From positions 6,138,001 through 6,202,000 of the forward strand of contig OZ234498.1 of NCBI GenBank assembly GCA_965153455.1: a stretch of 64,000 nucleotides of DNA, written 5' to 3'. The notes under the pieces are model-generated. The model saw nothing but the letters and a program-made list of their open reading frames with translations, was not told where the DNA came from and did not search any database. Both the position numbers and the translations under genes were made by a program. Shown piece after piece: positions 25,731 through 38,670 of the stretch. Every line of letters starts with the position of its first letter. The first letter of the stretch is position 1. Source of the DNA: Sphagnum compactum. Taxonomy: Eukaryota > Bryophyta > Sphagnopsida > Sphagnales.

Positions 25731-28700
25731 ATTGCAAGAATTATGAACCCTCAAAGTATCAAGTCTCATAAGTTAATTTCCACTTTAACACCACTTTGAT
25801 ATAATTTCCATTGTCGTTTACAAAATCTATTATGAAGAAAAAAATGATGACTCTTCCCATGTTGAGTCATACAAATATGTGTCTATCATGACTTTGTTCA
25901 TGCACTATTTTGGCTTGAATTTGCATTAATTGACCTCTTTCTTGATTTGTGCAAATCGATTTCACCTTCAACTTCATGAACTTCTCTTAATCCCTTCCTA
26001 AGCTCCCACACCTTTATTTGTGTGGGAATTCTCTTACATTGTTGGGGATAGTTTTTACCTTTTTTTATAAAAACATTCAAATTTTGTATTTAACTTCCAA
26101 TAAACTCAATGGAGGTGCCCACAAGTTTATTATTTTAAATCTAAAGGCGTTTAATTTATTTTCTTACATTCATGTAAAAAATGTCTCATTTTAAAATGAG
26201 ATTTTCCAATGTCTAATTTTTTCTATTTAATCTACCATGCTTTCACCTAATTGCACAATGATGGATAATTCACAATGTTGGCTTGGAAAAATCTCTGGCA
26301 TCCACCATATTGGGTATGCAATGAAAACCTTTAACTTATGTGTGGATGGTGCATCAATGTAAATGAACCTAAATTTGCATTTACATGTATGGGGATATAC
26401 ACCAAAATAGGATACTATTATTACAACTTATGGGTAGAAAGATGAATAAATATGGGAAATAAATAATGCACCTTATGGACCCTATGCTTGAAAATATTTT
26501 AACTAAGGACTTAGGTTTAAACTCATGAATTATTTAATTGACTATTTTGGGTTAGACATAATTGAAATTTAATTATGTGAACTTAACTTGATCCTAGGAA
26601 AGAAATTTCCGAATAATTTAGTCATTCATTCATAGAAAGGATGATAGTTCTAGAAGGTTATACTTGGCATAATATTATTATTTGGAAATTATTGAATGAT
26701 AATATTTAAGAAATGTAGATGAATGGGGTAAATAACTCATCCAATCCTCCCTTCAATTATAAATAAGGGGTTATGGGTGGAACTTTGGGTTCATTCTTCC
26801 TTTCATGATTTCATGTTGCTAATTTGGTATTAAATTAACCCCTATGTGTAACAAACCTATGATGTTATAAACCCATGTTTTATTGTGATTATGAACACAT
26901 TCACAAGGGAAACTTCCATGTGTTTGGTGAGTGATGCCCATAAAGCAAAATCTTTAAACACATGTGATGAGTTTTCCTTTGTGTGTGATCCACATAAAGA
27001 CCAAGTTTTAGCACCAAAAGACAATTAGGATTTTGCAATTGATTTATGGTTCCATGTGACAAAATGTATGTGATAAATAGACATATGGTATGGTTATATG
27101 GTTTCATCCATCCATATAGAAATGAAATAGTTGTAGATGCAATTGCATGCAACTAAAATGGAGGTCTTTCATTTTGTGACACATGTTTATGGATTAACCT
27201 ATTATCTAAGGACACATCTCAAATTTTCCTTAATGTAAGCCTAGGTAAGTAGGTAGATAAATAGGCCTAGGTACCTATCCTAGCATAGGCTTTATAAGAG
27301 GATCTTATTTTAGTTTGGGTTTACTATTTAGGGTCAAGGCTCTTTGATTGCTCATCCTAAATGACATTTGATTTTTTGATTTTTTGGTGCACCTACTTAT
27401 ATAGTTTGCAAAATTAAAATGGATGACAAAACATATGAGATAAACAATTTAATTACAACCTAGTTGCTATTTAGATGCAACTACTACCTAACATAATTTA
27501 CCTATTACAACTAGTAATTACTACTTACATAACTTAACCTACTTTAACCACTTAAGCTAGGGAGGTAACGAGGTAGGTAGGTAGCTATCTAGCCTAGCTT
27601 AGCATGGTTACCTACCTAGCATATCTACCTATTTATTTAGCTTAATGAACTATTTACCTACCTACTTACTTTCTTAGCGTGTGTGTGATCCTAGCCCAAA
27701 AGAGTGTAAATATTTTTACTTGTGGTATGTGTGTTGTGTGGATGGTGCATGTTTTTTGTGTGAAACTTTAGTTTGAGGAACATGCCTATGTGATAGTACG
27801 GATTTTATTTGAAATTAACCCTCATAGGTCTAAACAGTTCTTATGTTATAGGAACATTACCCAACATTTTATTATTTTCCAAACAACTCAAGAAGTTTGC
27901 ATGAAAAAATCCAGAAATGTTTTTTCATTAAAATGGATGGCATATACTAGCAAATGTCATTATAGATTCATTTGAGTGAAAACACTTGTAAATTTGTTAT
28001 GTAACATGTTTTGAGGTTGAATTTAGTGTTGAAGATAAAAGAAGAAAACACTACATTTTTTGTTAAGATTAAAACTATGAACTTATGTGTATGATTTTTG
28101 TTGAGTAGTAAGGTTGTTTGAAAGAAAATATGGAATAGGAAAAATGAATGGAATTATTACAAAGAACATGTAGCTAGTTTCATCTTGAAGATGCACAAGT
28201 AACATGTTGAAAAGGAGATAAAATTTTGACATAAAATAGTTATTAACCTTGCTACCAATTAAAAAGGTTGCAAATATGTGTCACTATTATTAAAATTAAT
28301 CAAAACTAAACTATTGAATAGGTTATCCAACATTATAGTAACACTTGTAATGTGGAACTAAAAAACTTAGATAAATTGGATTGTTTCCCATATCTTAAAC
28401 TAATCAAAATGCATGTCAAATGGAAAACCCTAAACCCAACAAAAGAATTCAATTGATCAAAGATAGTTCTTTGTTTGAATTAATCAATTGATGTTGCTTC
28501 TTTGATTAAGGGCTACTTAATCAACTTTTTTATAAAAAAATCATAGCAACACACCTTCTTTAACTTATATTCAACCCACATTGAACTTAAATGGCAAAAA
28601 TCAGTGGCAGAAATCACTTAAGAATCAATATCTCCCACATTCTAATCCAAATCTAAACCAAATAAATTCCATTAAATCTTTACTCAGCAAGATTTTTCCA

Positions 28701-30950
28701 ACAACACCAAAGGCACATTCCAATTCCTCCAAAAAATTTAGCTAGCTATGATTTAATTTAATTTTTAGTGAAGAAATCATTCAATATTCAAGAACTTTTG
28801 CACTGCAAATCCAAACATCATGGAACCAAGCCCATGCACCCCTCCTTGTTGAGAGCTTTCCAAAGACTTCAAGAACACGATCTAAAGCATCCTGGTTGAA
28901 TGGATCTCATAACTACAAAACAAAACAAAACAAATTACCTTCCTTCATAGATAGACGACATGCAAAAAAAGATGGGGTAGTCACAACTTGCTTAGATGAT
29001 GTGATTAATTATTACAACCTTAACTTGGGCTTGCAATCAAAATGTCAAGTGCTTAAGAAGAAAATAACTTGAAGCTTTGATAAGAAATCAAATCATTTAA
29101 GTCAAAGACATGGCAACAACCAAGGACAGTCAAACTCCTGCCCAAAAAAAGGAAAATTATTTGGGAATCAAAAGCAAGTACTTTTAGGTTTCCCAAATTT
29201 GAATTCCTACTTCATGAACGGTGACTCCCTTAGATGTTCATAATAAGGTTTGAGAGGTCTTGGTTCATTAAAAAATGCTCAAATAGAACTATAATGAATT
29301 GTCTTGTAAATTACCAAAACAAGGTCATTTGTCAACCTTAAAAAATGTAGCAAAACATTGTTTTGGTGTGTTTAATGAATGTAGAGTGCAATTTGGGGCA
29401 AAATTATGTATAGTTGAAAAGCTTGACATTGTGTTGAATAGATTTTGATGGGGTTATAAGAAATTTAATTTGAGAAGATTTATGAAGCTCGATAACCACA
29501 ATTTCAAGAAATCATTTTCAAGGTTCAAATCTTAACCATTTCAATATAATTTGTAATGAAATTTATATAATCTACAATAAGGATAATAGTGTTTCCTTCA
29601 TGGGTCCAACCCATGATAAAGTCTATATGAGTCTATGATGAGTTTCAATCTATTTTGGGCATGAATTACATTAAACATTTTGTTTGTTTGTTTGTTTTGT
29701 GCATTTTGCATGTTTTAGAGTTGTTCAAAAACCTTTCATGACATGTGTCATGTTATTTACTCTTCATAAGCTAAGGTAGCTACCTTGACCATATTTTGAA
29801 AAGTTCAAAAAAACATTAGTTCAATTTTATTACTTATTCCAAAATTAAAAGTTATTTTAATACCATGTGACAAGCATGGGGGTGTGTTACTTCTAAGCAC
29901 ATGATATGGGTAATGTAATTATGTCTAGGGTAACTAAGTCATGAAGTGGTGTTGTTTTTTCATTATGTGGGTTATTAGGTTGTTATAAAGTTATTTCCTA
30001 AGTAAACCTTGCAAGCATTGACATATCATTGTAATAAATTGGTCTTCTTGTTAATTTCTCAAATAGAAGACCCCTTCTTTCATTTTTTGCCTTTGTGTTC
30101 AACTTTGTCATTTTGTACAAGCCAATTTGGACCCATCCATTTTGATTGGTGTTTTTTTGACCACCTTTATTGTAGTCAATATGTCCAAAACAATTTCATT
30201 TTCAGGCAAAAATGTTTTTTGCTGCCCCATTAAAATTAAAATTATTATTCTATTTAAAAAATTGGCAATAACTTAATAATGGTAAATAAATAGGTAATAG
30301 TTAAACAAGTAAGTAGCCTATCTACCTACCTACCATATCCTACCCTATTGTAAGATATTTAACCTATCCTAAGCAAGCTTAGTTAATCGAACATGTTAAT
30401 AGATTGCGAATATGACAAGTTAAACCCCTCACCTCCACAAGATAAACCAAGTCCTTAATCAATGGACTACAATTTCAAACGATAATATCTTTTTGTCAAT
30501 TTATTCATTTGACATGTTTATTCCAAATCTTGGTACATAAATAGGTATGAGGGTATATAATATGTGGCTAGGTTGGAAGTAGGTGTGGAGGTAAGTCGGT
30601 GATAAATAGGTGTATTGGCCTTCTATTTACTAATTACTCCTACCTACCTACCTAATGAAAACCTATAAAAGCCTAACTTACCTAGCCTATTTAGTTTGAA
30701 TAACCTACTCTATACTACCTAGCCTACTAAATTTAGGTTTAACTTTAAAGGGGCAACTTTTTTTTTAAATTAACAAAAAATGTGAGTAAAAATAAAAGGT
30801 GCCATAAATTATTATTAGGAAAAAAAAATCTTATTAGTTTTATAATTGGTTATTTTTATTCTAAAAAAATAATTTATAATTAATATGAATTATGCATTAA
30901 TCACCCATAATAGACCAAAGTAGAAAAAATATATTTGTGTGAAAGATTTT
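25731..30950. other. AT-rich intergenic DNA, no gene seen
   Basis: No frame has a recognisable motif. At about 26.6-26.9 kb the sequence ATTATAAATAAGGGG sits in a context resembling an LTR promoter, but no second copy or primer-binding site was found. A TAGG-rich dispersed repeat lies at 27230-27660, and a second such tract at 30300-30340 and 30540-30730. A short CAAAA repeat lies near 28916-28935. Confidence 0.5.
27230..27660. repeat. TAGG/ACCT-rich dispersed repeat, copy 2
   Basis: Blocks of GTAGGTAG and ACCTACCT flank a central part sharing TTTGATTGCTCATCC with the block at 14940-15240. The second half (27540-27660) carries the ACCT words on both strands. This is not plant telomere repeat (TTTAGGG). 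Confidence 0.5.
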
Positions 30951-32390
30951 TGTATTAGTTGTTGATAAGTTCAATTAGTAGGTTAGTAAATGAACTACCA
31001 ATAATTAGTTCAATTCAATTAATAAATAAACGAATAAAAAATGTTGTTGTTGTAATTAGAACAATTCAAGAAATTGCAAATGATTTACAAATTTCACTAA
31101 AGTTCTATGTTGCTATTCCATCCACCCCTAAAGCTAATGATAACATTTTTTAACTTGCCTACGACCCCTTCATTGAAGATTGAGATTGACTAAAAGAACT
31201 AAGTAATATGGTACATTTGACTAACATCATTATGGGGGTACACCACTTCACTTCTAGTTTTTTCTCATGTAATGTTTTTGTGTTCATTTTGAAGTAGTTT
31301 TTTGAAGCTTCCAAATTTCAAACACATATACAATGACTACTTGTCTCATATTGATTTATTCCATCTTCAACATGAATTGTTAGCAACAAAAGTCATAATT
31401 GCGGCAAGTGCAAGCATGATTTACTTTCATGAAAATAGATCATTTGTTCATCATTTTTTTTTTCCTTGGTTTTCTGAAATGAAATGGAATGGTTGATAGT
31501 TCAAAAGATAAAAAATTATGTTATCTGTTTAGTAGGAATCAAAATTTATCCATCCAAGGGAGCAAATGGTTATATTCCTTTCATTTTATTTTTCAAACCC
31601 ATGAAAAATGAAGGCCATCATGTGTTTCTTCTTCTTGATCAACTAGCAAAAATAAAAATAAAAATAGGTATCAAAGACACAATTGGAAGAAAAAACTAAC
31701 AAAGAGTTTGAGATCAAATAAGTTGAAAAGATAAAAATCAATAATTACATCTTTGATTAGAGTTGGCAATAGTGAAAATAAAATGTTTTGAAGCCTCTCA
31801 ATATATTATCTTGTAGGAAAATGCAATACAACCTTTATATGGATTCACAATAATGCAAAAATTAATCATCAAGTTTACATGCCCCTTATGTCCCTTGAAC
31901 ATTTATATATGACCCTTAAAATGTTCATAGGTGACCCCAAATACTTATAGGTTTTTACTAGTGTTGGGTGGTTCTTGAATCTTGACCCAGTTTTCGACTC
32001 AGTTCTCATACCGGTTCTCATAGTGAGAACTAGTTGACATGCTTGATTGTGAAAATCGGAGGAAAACCAACCTCTGGTTCTCACATGAATGAAAACCAGT
32101 TGTGAAAATCGATTCTGTTTATTTTTTATTTTTTATTTTGGAGAACTAAACAAGTTTTTTCAGAGAATTTCCATTTAGTTTTCGGTAGTTTAAGGTTTAG
32201 GGTTCCTAAATAGCTGATGTTGTCTAAGGAGGTGGGGGCATTATTTAGGTTTAGGGATAAAGAAAGTGTACAAAAATGAAGCCCAGGCTTCATTTTTGGT
32301 CATAATGATTTTTTTAATCTTCTAGTGCTCTTGTTATGTTCATTTTGTGTTTGTTGGTTATGTTTTTCATGATCTTGTTGGTGTTTTTGT
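30951..32390. other. intergenic, decayed coding-like stretch of unknown origin
   Basis: Several short plus-strand frames between 30959 and 31699 follow one another with stops between them, which looks like an old coding sequence. I recognise no domain. At about 31960-32110 the words GGTTCTCA and GAGAACC recur in both orientations, perhaps from a small repeat element. Confidence 0.35.
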
Positions 32391-32406
32391 TTTGTGTTGT
32401 CATTGT

Positions 32407-32790
32407 TAAATGTTAGTTTCTTACATTGTTCCTTTCACATGGCACCCTTTATGTTGTTCCTTTTGCACTATTCCTCATGTTGTCACTCCTCTTGCGTTGC
32501 TCTTCACGTTGCCACTCTTCACGTTGCTACTCCTCTCACACTACTGCTCCTCTCGCACTACCACTCCTTTTGCGTTGCTCCTCATGTTGCCGCTCTTCCT
32601 GTTACTCCTTTCATGCTACTTTTCTTGTGTTACTCCTCTCATATTGTTCTTCTCACATTGCTCTTCTTGCCCTGTCACTCCTCTCACGTTGTTGCTCCCC
32701 TCGCACCACTCTTTTCACATCGTCACTCCTTTCACATTTCAAGTACCTGTTAGCCTAGATTCTATTGCTTTTCTCACGTTGTCATTGCTA
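32407..32790 (+). repeat. CT-rich cryptic tandem repeat
   Basis: Variants of 'gttgctcctctcac' and 'cactcctctcacgttgc' repeat every 12-24 bases. All three plus-strand frames stay open at once, which is a property of the repetitive composition and not evidence of a gene. A T-rich TTTTGTTT stretch follows at 32890-33070. Confidence 0.75.
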
Positions 32791-34190
32791 CTCTTCACGC
32801 GTTGCTATTTTGTTTTGTTTGGTTAATATGGTATTTTCCTTATCCTTGCCATGCAATTTGACACCAACTTGAACACCAAAGGTAAGTTGTTTTGCATATG
32901 TTCCATTTTTTTGGGGTTGCTACTTTGTTTTTTGTTTTTTTTTGCTTTGTTTTTGTCTTTTTTGTTTTTACCTTTGTTGTTTTTTTGTTGTTGCTACACT
33001 TGCATTTTTGCTACTTTGTTTTTTTGTTCATTTTGTGTTGTTTATTTTCATTATGTAACAATTTTTTAATTCATGTGCTGTGTTGGTTTTTTTTGCAAGA
33101 TTTCTTAAACTTAAACATACCCTATAAATGTTTTTCATTTCTGGAAGAAGTATCTTTTGTTTGTTCGACGGTATCTCCCATTTTTCCACAAGGATCTTTT
33201 GCTTTTATGTTTTGTAAGGGGCCCAATTAAAGGCATTACTACATGTGATTAAATGTGGCATGAGCTTACACTCAACATTACTAGAAGCAAGGCCTGTAGG
33301 AGGCCTTACCAAACACCAAATTTCCAACCTCGATTCCCCAAACCTCCAAGTCCATTTCCCTTTAAAGCCTAATAATTCCCTTTGCTCTAAATGTGATCTT
33401 TAAAAGGAAGGTTGATTTTGTAAGAATTTGAAACATTGTTGTGTTATAAGGGAGGTTCCCCTATGAGTGGGTTCTCTTGAGGGAGGGCCACCTAAGAGTG
33501 TGAGCCCGAGGTTTTCCCCAACCTATGGAGAACTCATGAGTATGGAACCACCACATACATCAACTGCTTTTCTTTATCTTTCCTTCATGGGAATGCAAGA
33601 ACGTATCAAATAGGAGGATCTGCTCCCAAGCATAACACCCTAAGGTTTCACAGAATTACAAAGAGAGTCATTTATGGTCTTGGAAGGTCCTAGACATCGA
33701 AGGTTAGGTCTATAAGATCCCTCTCTCTTAAGGAGCAGGCCTAAGGACCCCATACTCCCCCCAACCCTGTGCCTCCTGATATACATATGTTTGAGTTCAT
33801 AATATAACATTGGTCTCACAATTCACAATGGGTAAAGCCCATGGGTGGGCAACATTCCCAAAATGCAGGCCTGGACTTGGTGGTACCCGCACCTCCTTGG
33901 GGCTTTACTTTACACTTAGATTTCATGGCAATGCCCAACCCTGGAATCAGGGCCTTGCTTTCATCCCTCCCCTCCCATTCTCATCCATAGCCTGATGCCA
34001 ATGTCGTCTATTTCAGATTTTCTAAACATGCTGGGGCACAATAGGACATGTTGCCAAGCATGTTGCTGGCAACCTTGATCTTACAGATGATATTTGAGTT
34101 ATCCATAAAGTACCCCCCAGTTGGATGCCAATTTTGCTGAAACTGGGGTTGAAATGAGAAGTCAGGATGAAAACAGGACACTGCGAGGGC

Positions 34191-34213
34191 GGGGGGGGGG
34201 GGGGGGGGGGGGG
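34191..34213 (+). repeat. poly(G) run of 23
   Basis: There are 23 consecutive G, preceded by GCGAGGGC. It is potentially G-quadruplex forming. The exact length should be treated with caution because homopolymers are error-prone. Confidence 0.85.
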
Positions 34214-34589
34214 ACGACAGGGGACCAAACTGGTTGATCACCTAAATTGGTCATCAGGGGAGTTTCACACCCAGTTTTGAATTTGTGTTGACTGCTGCTC
34301 AGATTCTTCATGAAATCAAGCCTTGTCAAAATAATGTCCTGCAAACCTTCTGAACTGGTACCCATTTTTATGGAACAGTACCGTATACACTCAAATTGGG
34401 GATGAAACATGGTTTAGAGGGTCAAATGAGGGCCCAATGACAGGATGATGAATTCTCGGATATCTCTATGATATCCATAATTTCAAGTGCAACTGCAAAA
34501 GGCCCACCCCCTAAATTGTCACTTGAAAGGCCAAAGGAGGACAAAGGAAACGGCTGCCAACCCATCATTCATCAGGTAATACTCAAGTC

Positions 34590-34680
34590 ATATGGTCCCA
34601 CACCTAGGCCCACTTAAATGGAAATGGTCCCACACCTAGGCCCACTTAAATGGAAAAGGTCCCACTTAAAATTGAAGAGG
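34590..34680 (+). repeat. 35-bp tandem duplication
   Basis: GGTCCCACACCTAGGCCCAC followed by TTAAATGGAAA occurs twice in direct succession, then a third partial GGTCCCACTT begins. Confidence 0.9.
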
Positions 34681-35619
34681 TAAGGGCAAGAAAGTACTGC
34701 CAGAAACACTTAACTTACTGGGGCCTGTACTTAGTAGAGGATTCCACTTTTGCAATTCATTGCTGGGCTTGCTTTAAGGTTGCAGCAGGTGGTGCTTTTC
34801 CCTTCAGGGGTATTAAAAACTCTGGAGACAGAGCCACAACCCTAACGACCAGGGTCACTGCCTTGTCCTCACAGAGCGTGAGCCTTGAGTAGAAGGGGTC
34901 CAGTTTGGGATTTGAACTCCCAACCTGTGCAGAAGGTGCTTTTTATGAGCAGCAAACTCAGATTTCATTTCAAGGCTCAGCTGAGCTGAGCTGGTTCAGC
35001 ACTGGGACAACCTTTGCCAGTAAGGCCCACATGGTGGTAGGCAGAAATTTTTTTGGCCCCTTGAAGAATCAAACCACCAACCCAAACAAATTTCCCAATT
35101 CTTTTCAAGCCAAGCACATCACTGAAATTGTAGCCTATTATGAATAGAGCTACCTACTTGAGGAACTTCAAAATTATTTCACAGATTTGGCTTTGCAAGT
35201 AATTCCAGGATAATTTCCCCTTTCATTTTTAACAAAAAAAACCCATTCTCTCACTTGTGTGCCCCAGTGGTGTTGGGCAGTTAATTTTTGATTTTGTTAA
35301 TAACCTTTGGTTTAGGGTTTTTTAATATAAAATTCTTATAATCAAAGAACCCTAGTAGTTGTGGTTTTTTTGGGAACATTCTGAGAATGAAAGAAACTCC
35401 AGGGACAGGTTTGTTTTCATGAAAGAACCAGCAAAGAACTTAATTGTTTTATAAAATGTGATTTGATTAATTTATATATATATATATTGGAATTTGCAGT
35501 TATATATACCAAACTGGTTCTTTGATTTGTGAGAACTGTGAATCGCCCTGAAAACCTGTAGGGCTTTGGTTGGTGCCAGTGCAATTACATTACCCAATGT
35601 ACTTTAACTTCCACTGTTT

Positions 35620-36010
35620 TTCTTTTTGGTTTTTTCCTATGATACACAAGAATTATTTTTTGGGGCAGGTCTTTACACTCCATAAAACACTCAACTAGTA
35701 AACTGTTTTTCAAACTGGCCCCCAATTTTCTCTGGTTTCATCCCATAATATAACACAAGAATTATTTATTGGGGCAGGTCTTTACACTCTGTAAAACACT
35801 CAACGAGTAAACTATTTTTCAAGATGCCCCCAAATTTTTTTTGGTTTCTTCCTATGATACACAAGAATAAATTTTTTGGGGGCAGGTTTTTACACTCTGT
35901 AAAACACTCAACCAGTAAACTGTTTTTCAAAATGGCCCCAAATTTTTCTGGGTGTTATCCTAAGGAAAAAAAAATTGGGGCAGGTCTTTACACTCAGTAA
36001 AACACTCACC
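35620..36010 (+). repeat. four-copy tandem repeat, about 98-109 bp units
   Basis: Each unit contains ACACAAGAAT (or a variant), GGGGCAGGTCTTTACACTC, TAAAACACTCA, AGTAAACTGTTTTTCAA and GCCCCAAATTT. GGGGCAGG occurs near 35662, 35771, 35880 and 35977. Divergence between copies is moderate. No open frame spans the array. Confidence 0.9.
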
Positions 36011-37489
36011 CAACTGTAGGCTTTACTAGAATTGGACGAAACCTTGCACAGGCCCTTATTCCAATGAAGCCCACGGCCTGGCCTTGGGCTTTATCCTACA
36101 CATAAAGCTGCTGTGTTTTCTAGTGTGTAAGAGTGTAAGGTAGGAAACAACAGCCAGCATGAGTGTGCTGTGCTGTGCTCTTTTGTCTCTTGTCAGTGGT
36201 GATGGATAGGGACTGAGGCAGTGGTGAGTGTGCAGATCCAACAAGTGCATAGCTAGCTCCAAGCTGATAGCTCTAAGCTGAGAGAGGCAAAACCAACCTT
36301 ACCTTTGCTGCACAACCTGATTGATAGATACCTGCTGCAGTGGAGGAGGGTATGGTGCGCCTGTGAGAAATCTACTCTGTTGTTACATTCTAAAGTTGTA
36401 CCCTAAAGCTTGGTCCAATTTCATTAACTTAAAACTGACTTTACTTCATTACTCTTGATGGGATTCCTTCTTTTGATTTGGGTCCATATGAAAGGAACTA
36501 GGATTGCTTCCTGCTTGCTACTTGTGATGAGTTTAGGTCTTAGCTTTCTTGATTTCTCCTCTTAGGGCTGGCTCCCCATTGTGCATTCTGAGCTTTTCTG
36601 GGCGATCTTTTTTTTGTTCCTTCTCTTGTTCCCTTGTCAGGTGTTTTCCTTTTATTTATTTATTTATTTATGTAAGTAGGATTCTGTGTTGGGCAGCAGT
36701 GGCTTTTTTAGGAATGTTTTGTTTGTAGCCAAACTGGCTATTATCCATCCAATAATGTGGAAAACATGGTGACAAAGATCTGTCATAATTTGTCAAGTCA
36801 TGTCATAATTTGGGCCCATTCTGTCCCAAAATTTGTCAGGTCATGTCACCCAAACTCAATACTCATGAAAATAAATTCTCAAATCTCTTATCCATAATGT
36901 TGTTACAAAAATATTCAATTAATGATTAGTTAAATCCAATTATCTATTGATTATGAATCAATAGCCAACATCATGTACTCCAATTACATACAAATGCCAA
37001 TTCTAGTAATAAAGTAGATCAAAATTCGTTGATTTTGGCATATCTACATACATACTATACACGTGCTCAATAGTCATTTAAAATCATAAAATCCTTAATT
37101 TTATGAGTTTGTTTCAATTTTGCCCCCACTTAATAATTGATATCCTCACATTACTGGTCAAATTGGTGATCGTTTATCAAATTCCACATAGTGGAAAAAC
37201 AAGAAGTGATTTTTTTCCCTTCAAAACTGGTCCAAAAAAGAGTTTGGATATCAAATTTATTTTCCACAAGGCTACTCACCACCCCCCCAACTGACCTACT
37301 TATTTTTAAATTACCTGCTTATTCTAATCACCCCCACCTACCTACTATGCTCTCAGCTACCTACCTACCTGCCCACACACCCAATTATCCAGCTACCTAC
37401 CCACCTCCCGCCCTCCCGATTTGCCAACAAGCAAGTACCTACCAAATTCAATGTACTAAGTTACCGACTGACCTACCTCCTTGTTAATC
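36011..37489. other. intergenic, no gene seen
   Basis: The stretch contains a short TTTA repeat (about 36651-36670), a dispersed TAGCCAAACTGGCTA copy near 36727-36742, and an ACCTACCT-rich tract at about 37290-37480. The frame at 37191-37487 encodes low-complexity Pro/Thr-rich sequence generated by that tract. Confidence 0.5.
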
Positions 37490-38670
37490 ATCACAAGGGT
37501 ATTGCAATTGTCAAAAATGATGATGGTTTATATGGACAACACAAGGGTATTGCAAAAAATTTAAGGTTAGAGTTAGTGTTGGGATTTGGGACTCATTACA
37601 AAAGCCCACAATTTTTTTCACAACCAAATTAGGATATTACAAATTAATTGATTGTATGTATTCTAGCCCTATGGAAGGTCATAAATAAAATATTTGTACC
37701 CACCCATACAAAAGTATTGCAAATGAATTAATTGTGTGTACTTTAGCCTTCATGGAAGGTCATGAATAAGATATTTGTACCCACCCATATGAAGGTATTG
37801 CAAATGAACTGATTATATGTACTTTAACCCCTCATAGAAGGTCATTAATACTGATTAGGGTATTGCATTTTTGTATGATGTTAATTCTAGTGTACATATT
37901 CTGTTATGAGGTATTATGAGACAATATAAAACTACATTCTTGAACCCTAAACCCCGATGCATGTATTGCATTTCTATGTGATGTTAATTTTTAATGTACA
38001 TACTATGTTGTGCAAGTATTATGAAGCAATGGAAGATTCCAATCTTGTTTGGGAATCATTAAGGTATTGCATTATATGGTATAGGGTCCATGCGATATGG
38101 GTATTGCAAAACCATAATCATATTTAGATTAGGTTCCCTTGAACACAAAATCAAAGGAATTTAACAATACCTACATCTAGATTCTCAAATATCATTGGTG
38201 TAGATGATTGCAGCACATGATGCAAGTAATGCAAAATGGTAGGCATACCTAGCTCTTTTTATACGTTGAACACCATTGATCACCTATTTTGTAATATTCG
38301 CATCCAAGAATTAAAGGTGAAGCTCCCAAGTGTTCCCCTATGAGGGTATTGAATGTGTGGCCTATATGACTTAACAAATAACAACAATATGAGGGCATTG
38401 CAATACTTAAGAAAATGACCAATGGATTTGCATTACCTAAATGAGGGTATTATAGAACCAAAGTAAATGAACAGTGGGTGTGCATTACTGGAACGAAGGC
38501 ATTATATATGTAAAAAATTGACCAATGGGTTTACGATACCATGATGAGGGTATTGCAAAGCCAAAAGATTGACCAAGAAGTTTTCTAATACATTGATGAA
38601 GGTATTGCATTGTGATTCTAGACACCAATGTAAATTCTATGATGTTAGATGAGGTATTGTGATTGTTTTC
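37490..38670 (+). repeat. array of GGTATTGCA-containing degenerate repeats
   Basis: The word (G)GTATTGCA or a close variant occurs more than ten times. Within it, three units of about 82 bases (37631-37850) share GGAAGGTCAT.AATA and TTTGTACCCACCCATA. Two units of about 105 bases (37856-38031) share GTATTGCAT, GATGTTAATT, GTACATA and GTATTATGA. It is not coding. Confidence 0.75.

Larger units (their letters stand above)
33071..35620. other. intergenic, transposon-like texture but no identifiable element
   Basis: The composition becomes less AT-rich from about 33.4 kb. No open frame carries a recognisable motif. A 23-base G run lies at 34191-34213 and a 35-base tandem duplication at 34590-34665. 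A TTTGAACTCCC word near 34911-34925 resembles a tRNA-type B box on the minus strand but has no convincing partner. Confidence 0.4.

Noticed and set aside
26600-26900. Solo LTR with TATA-like ATTATAAATAAGGGG
   Set aside because: No matching second copy, TG..CA ends or target duplication could be identified in the window.
27540-27660. Telomere-like repeats (TAGG/CCTA)
   Set aside because: The unit is TAGG or GTAGGTAG, not the plant TTTAGGG, and it is interrupted and occurs at several internal sites.
32394-32826. Three overlapping open frames of 110-138 codons
   Set aside because: All three frames are open because the sequence is a cryptic CT-rich repeat lacking stop codons. Cys/Ser/Leu-rich translations of this kind are not evidence of a gene.
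34008-34241. Proline-run protein frames on the minus strand
   Set aside because: The Pro run is only the 23-base G homopolymer read on the other strand. No conserved sequence lies around it.
34895-34960. Minus-strand tRNA gene suggested by GGGAGTTCAAATCCC
   Set aside because: Only the T-arm-like hairpin is present. No anticodon arm, D arm or acceptor stem can be folded around it.
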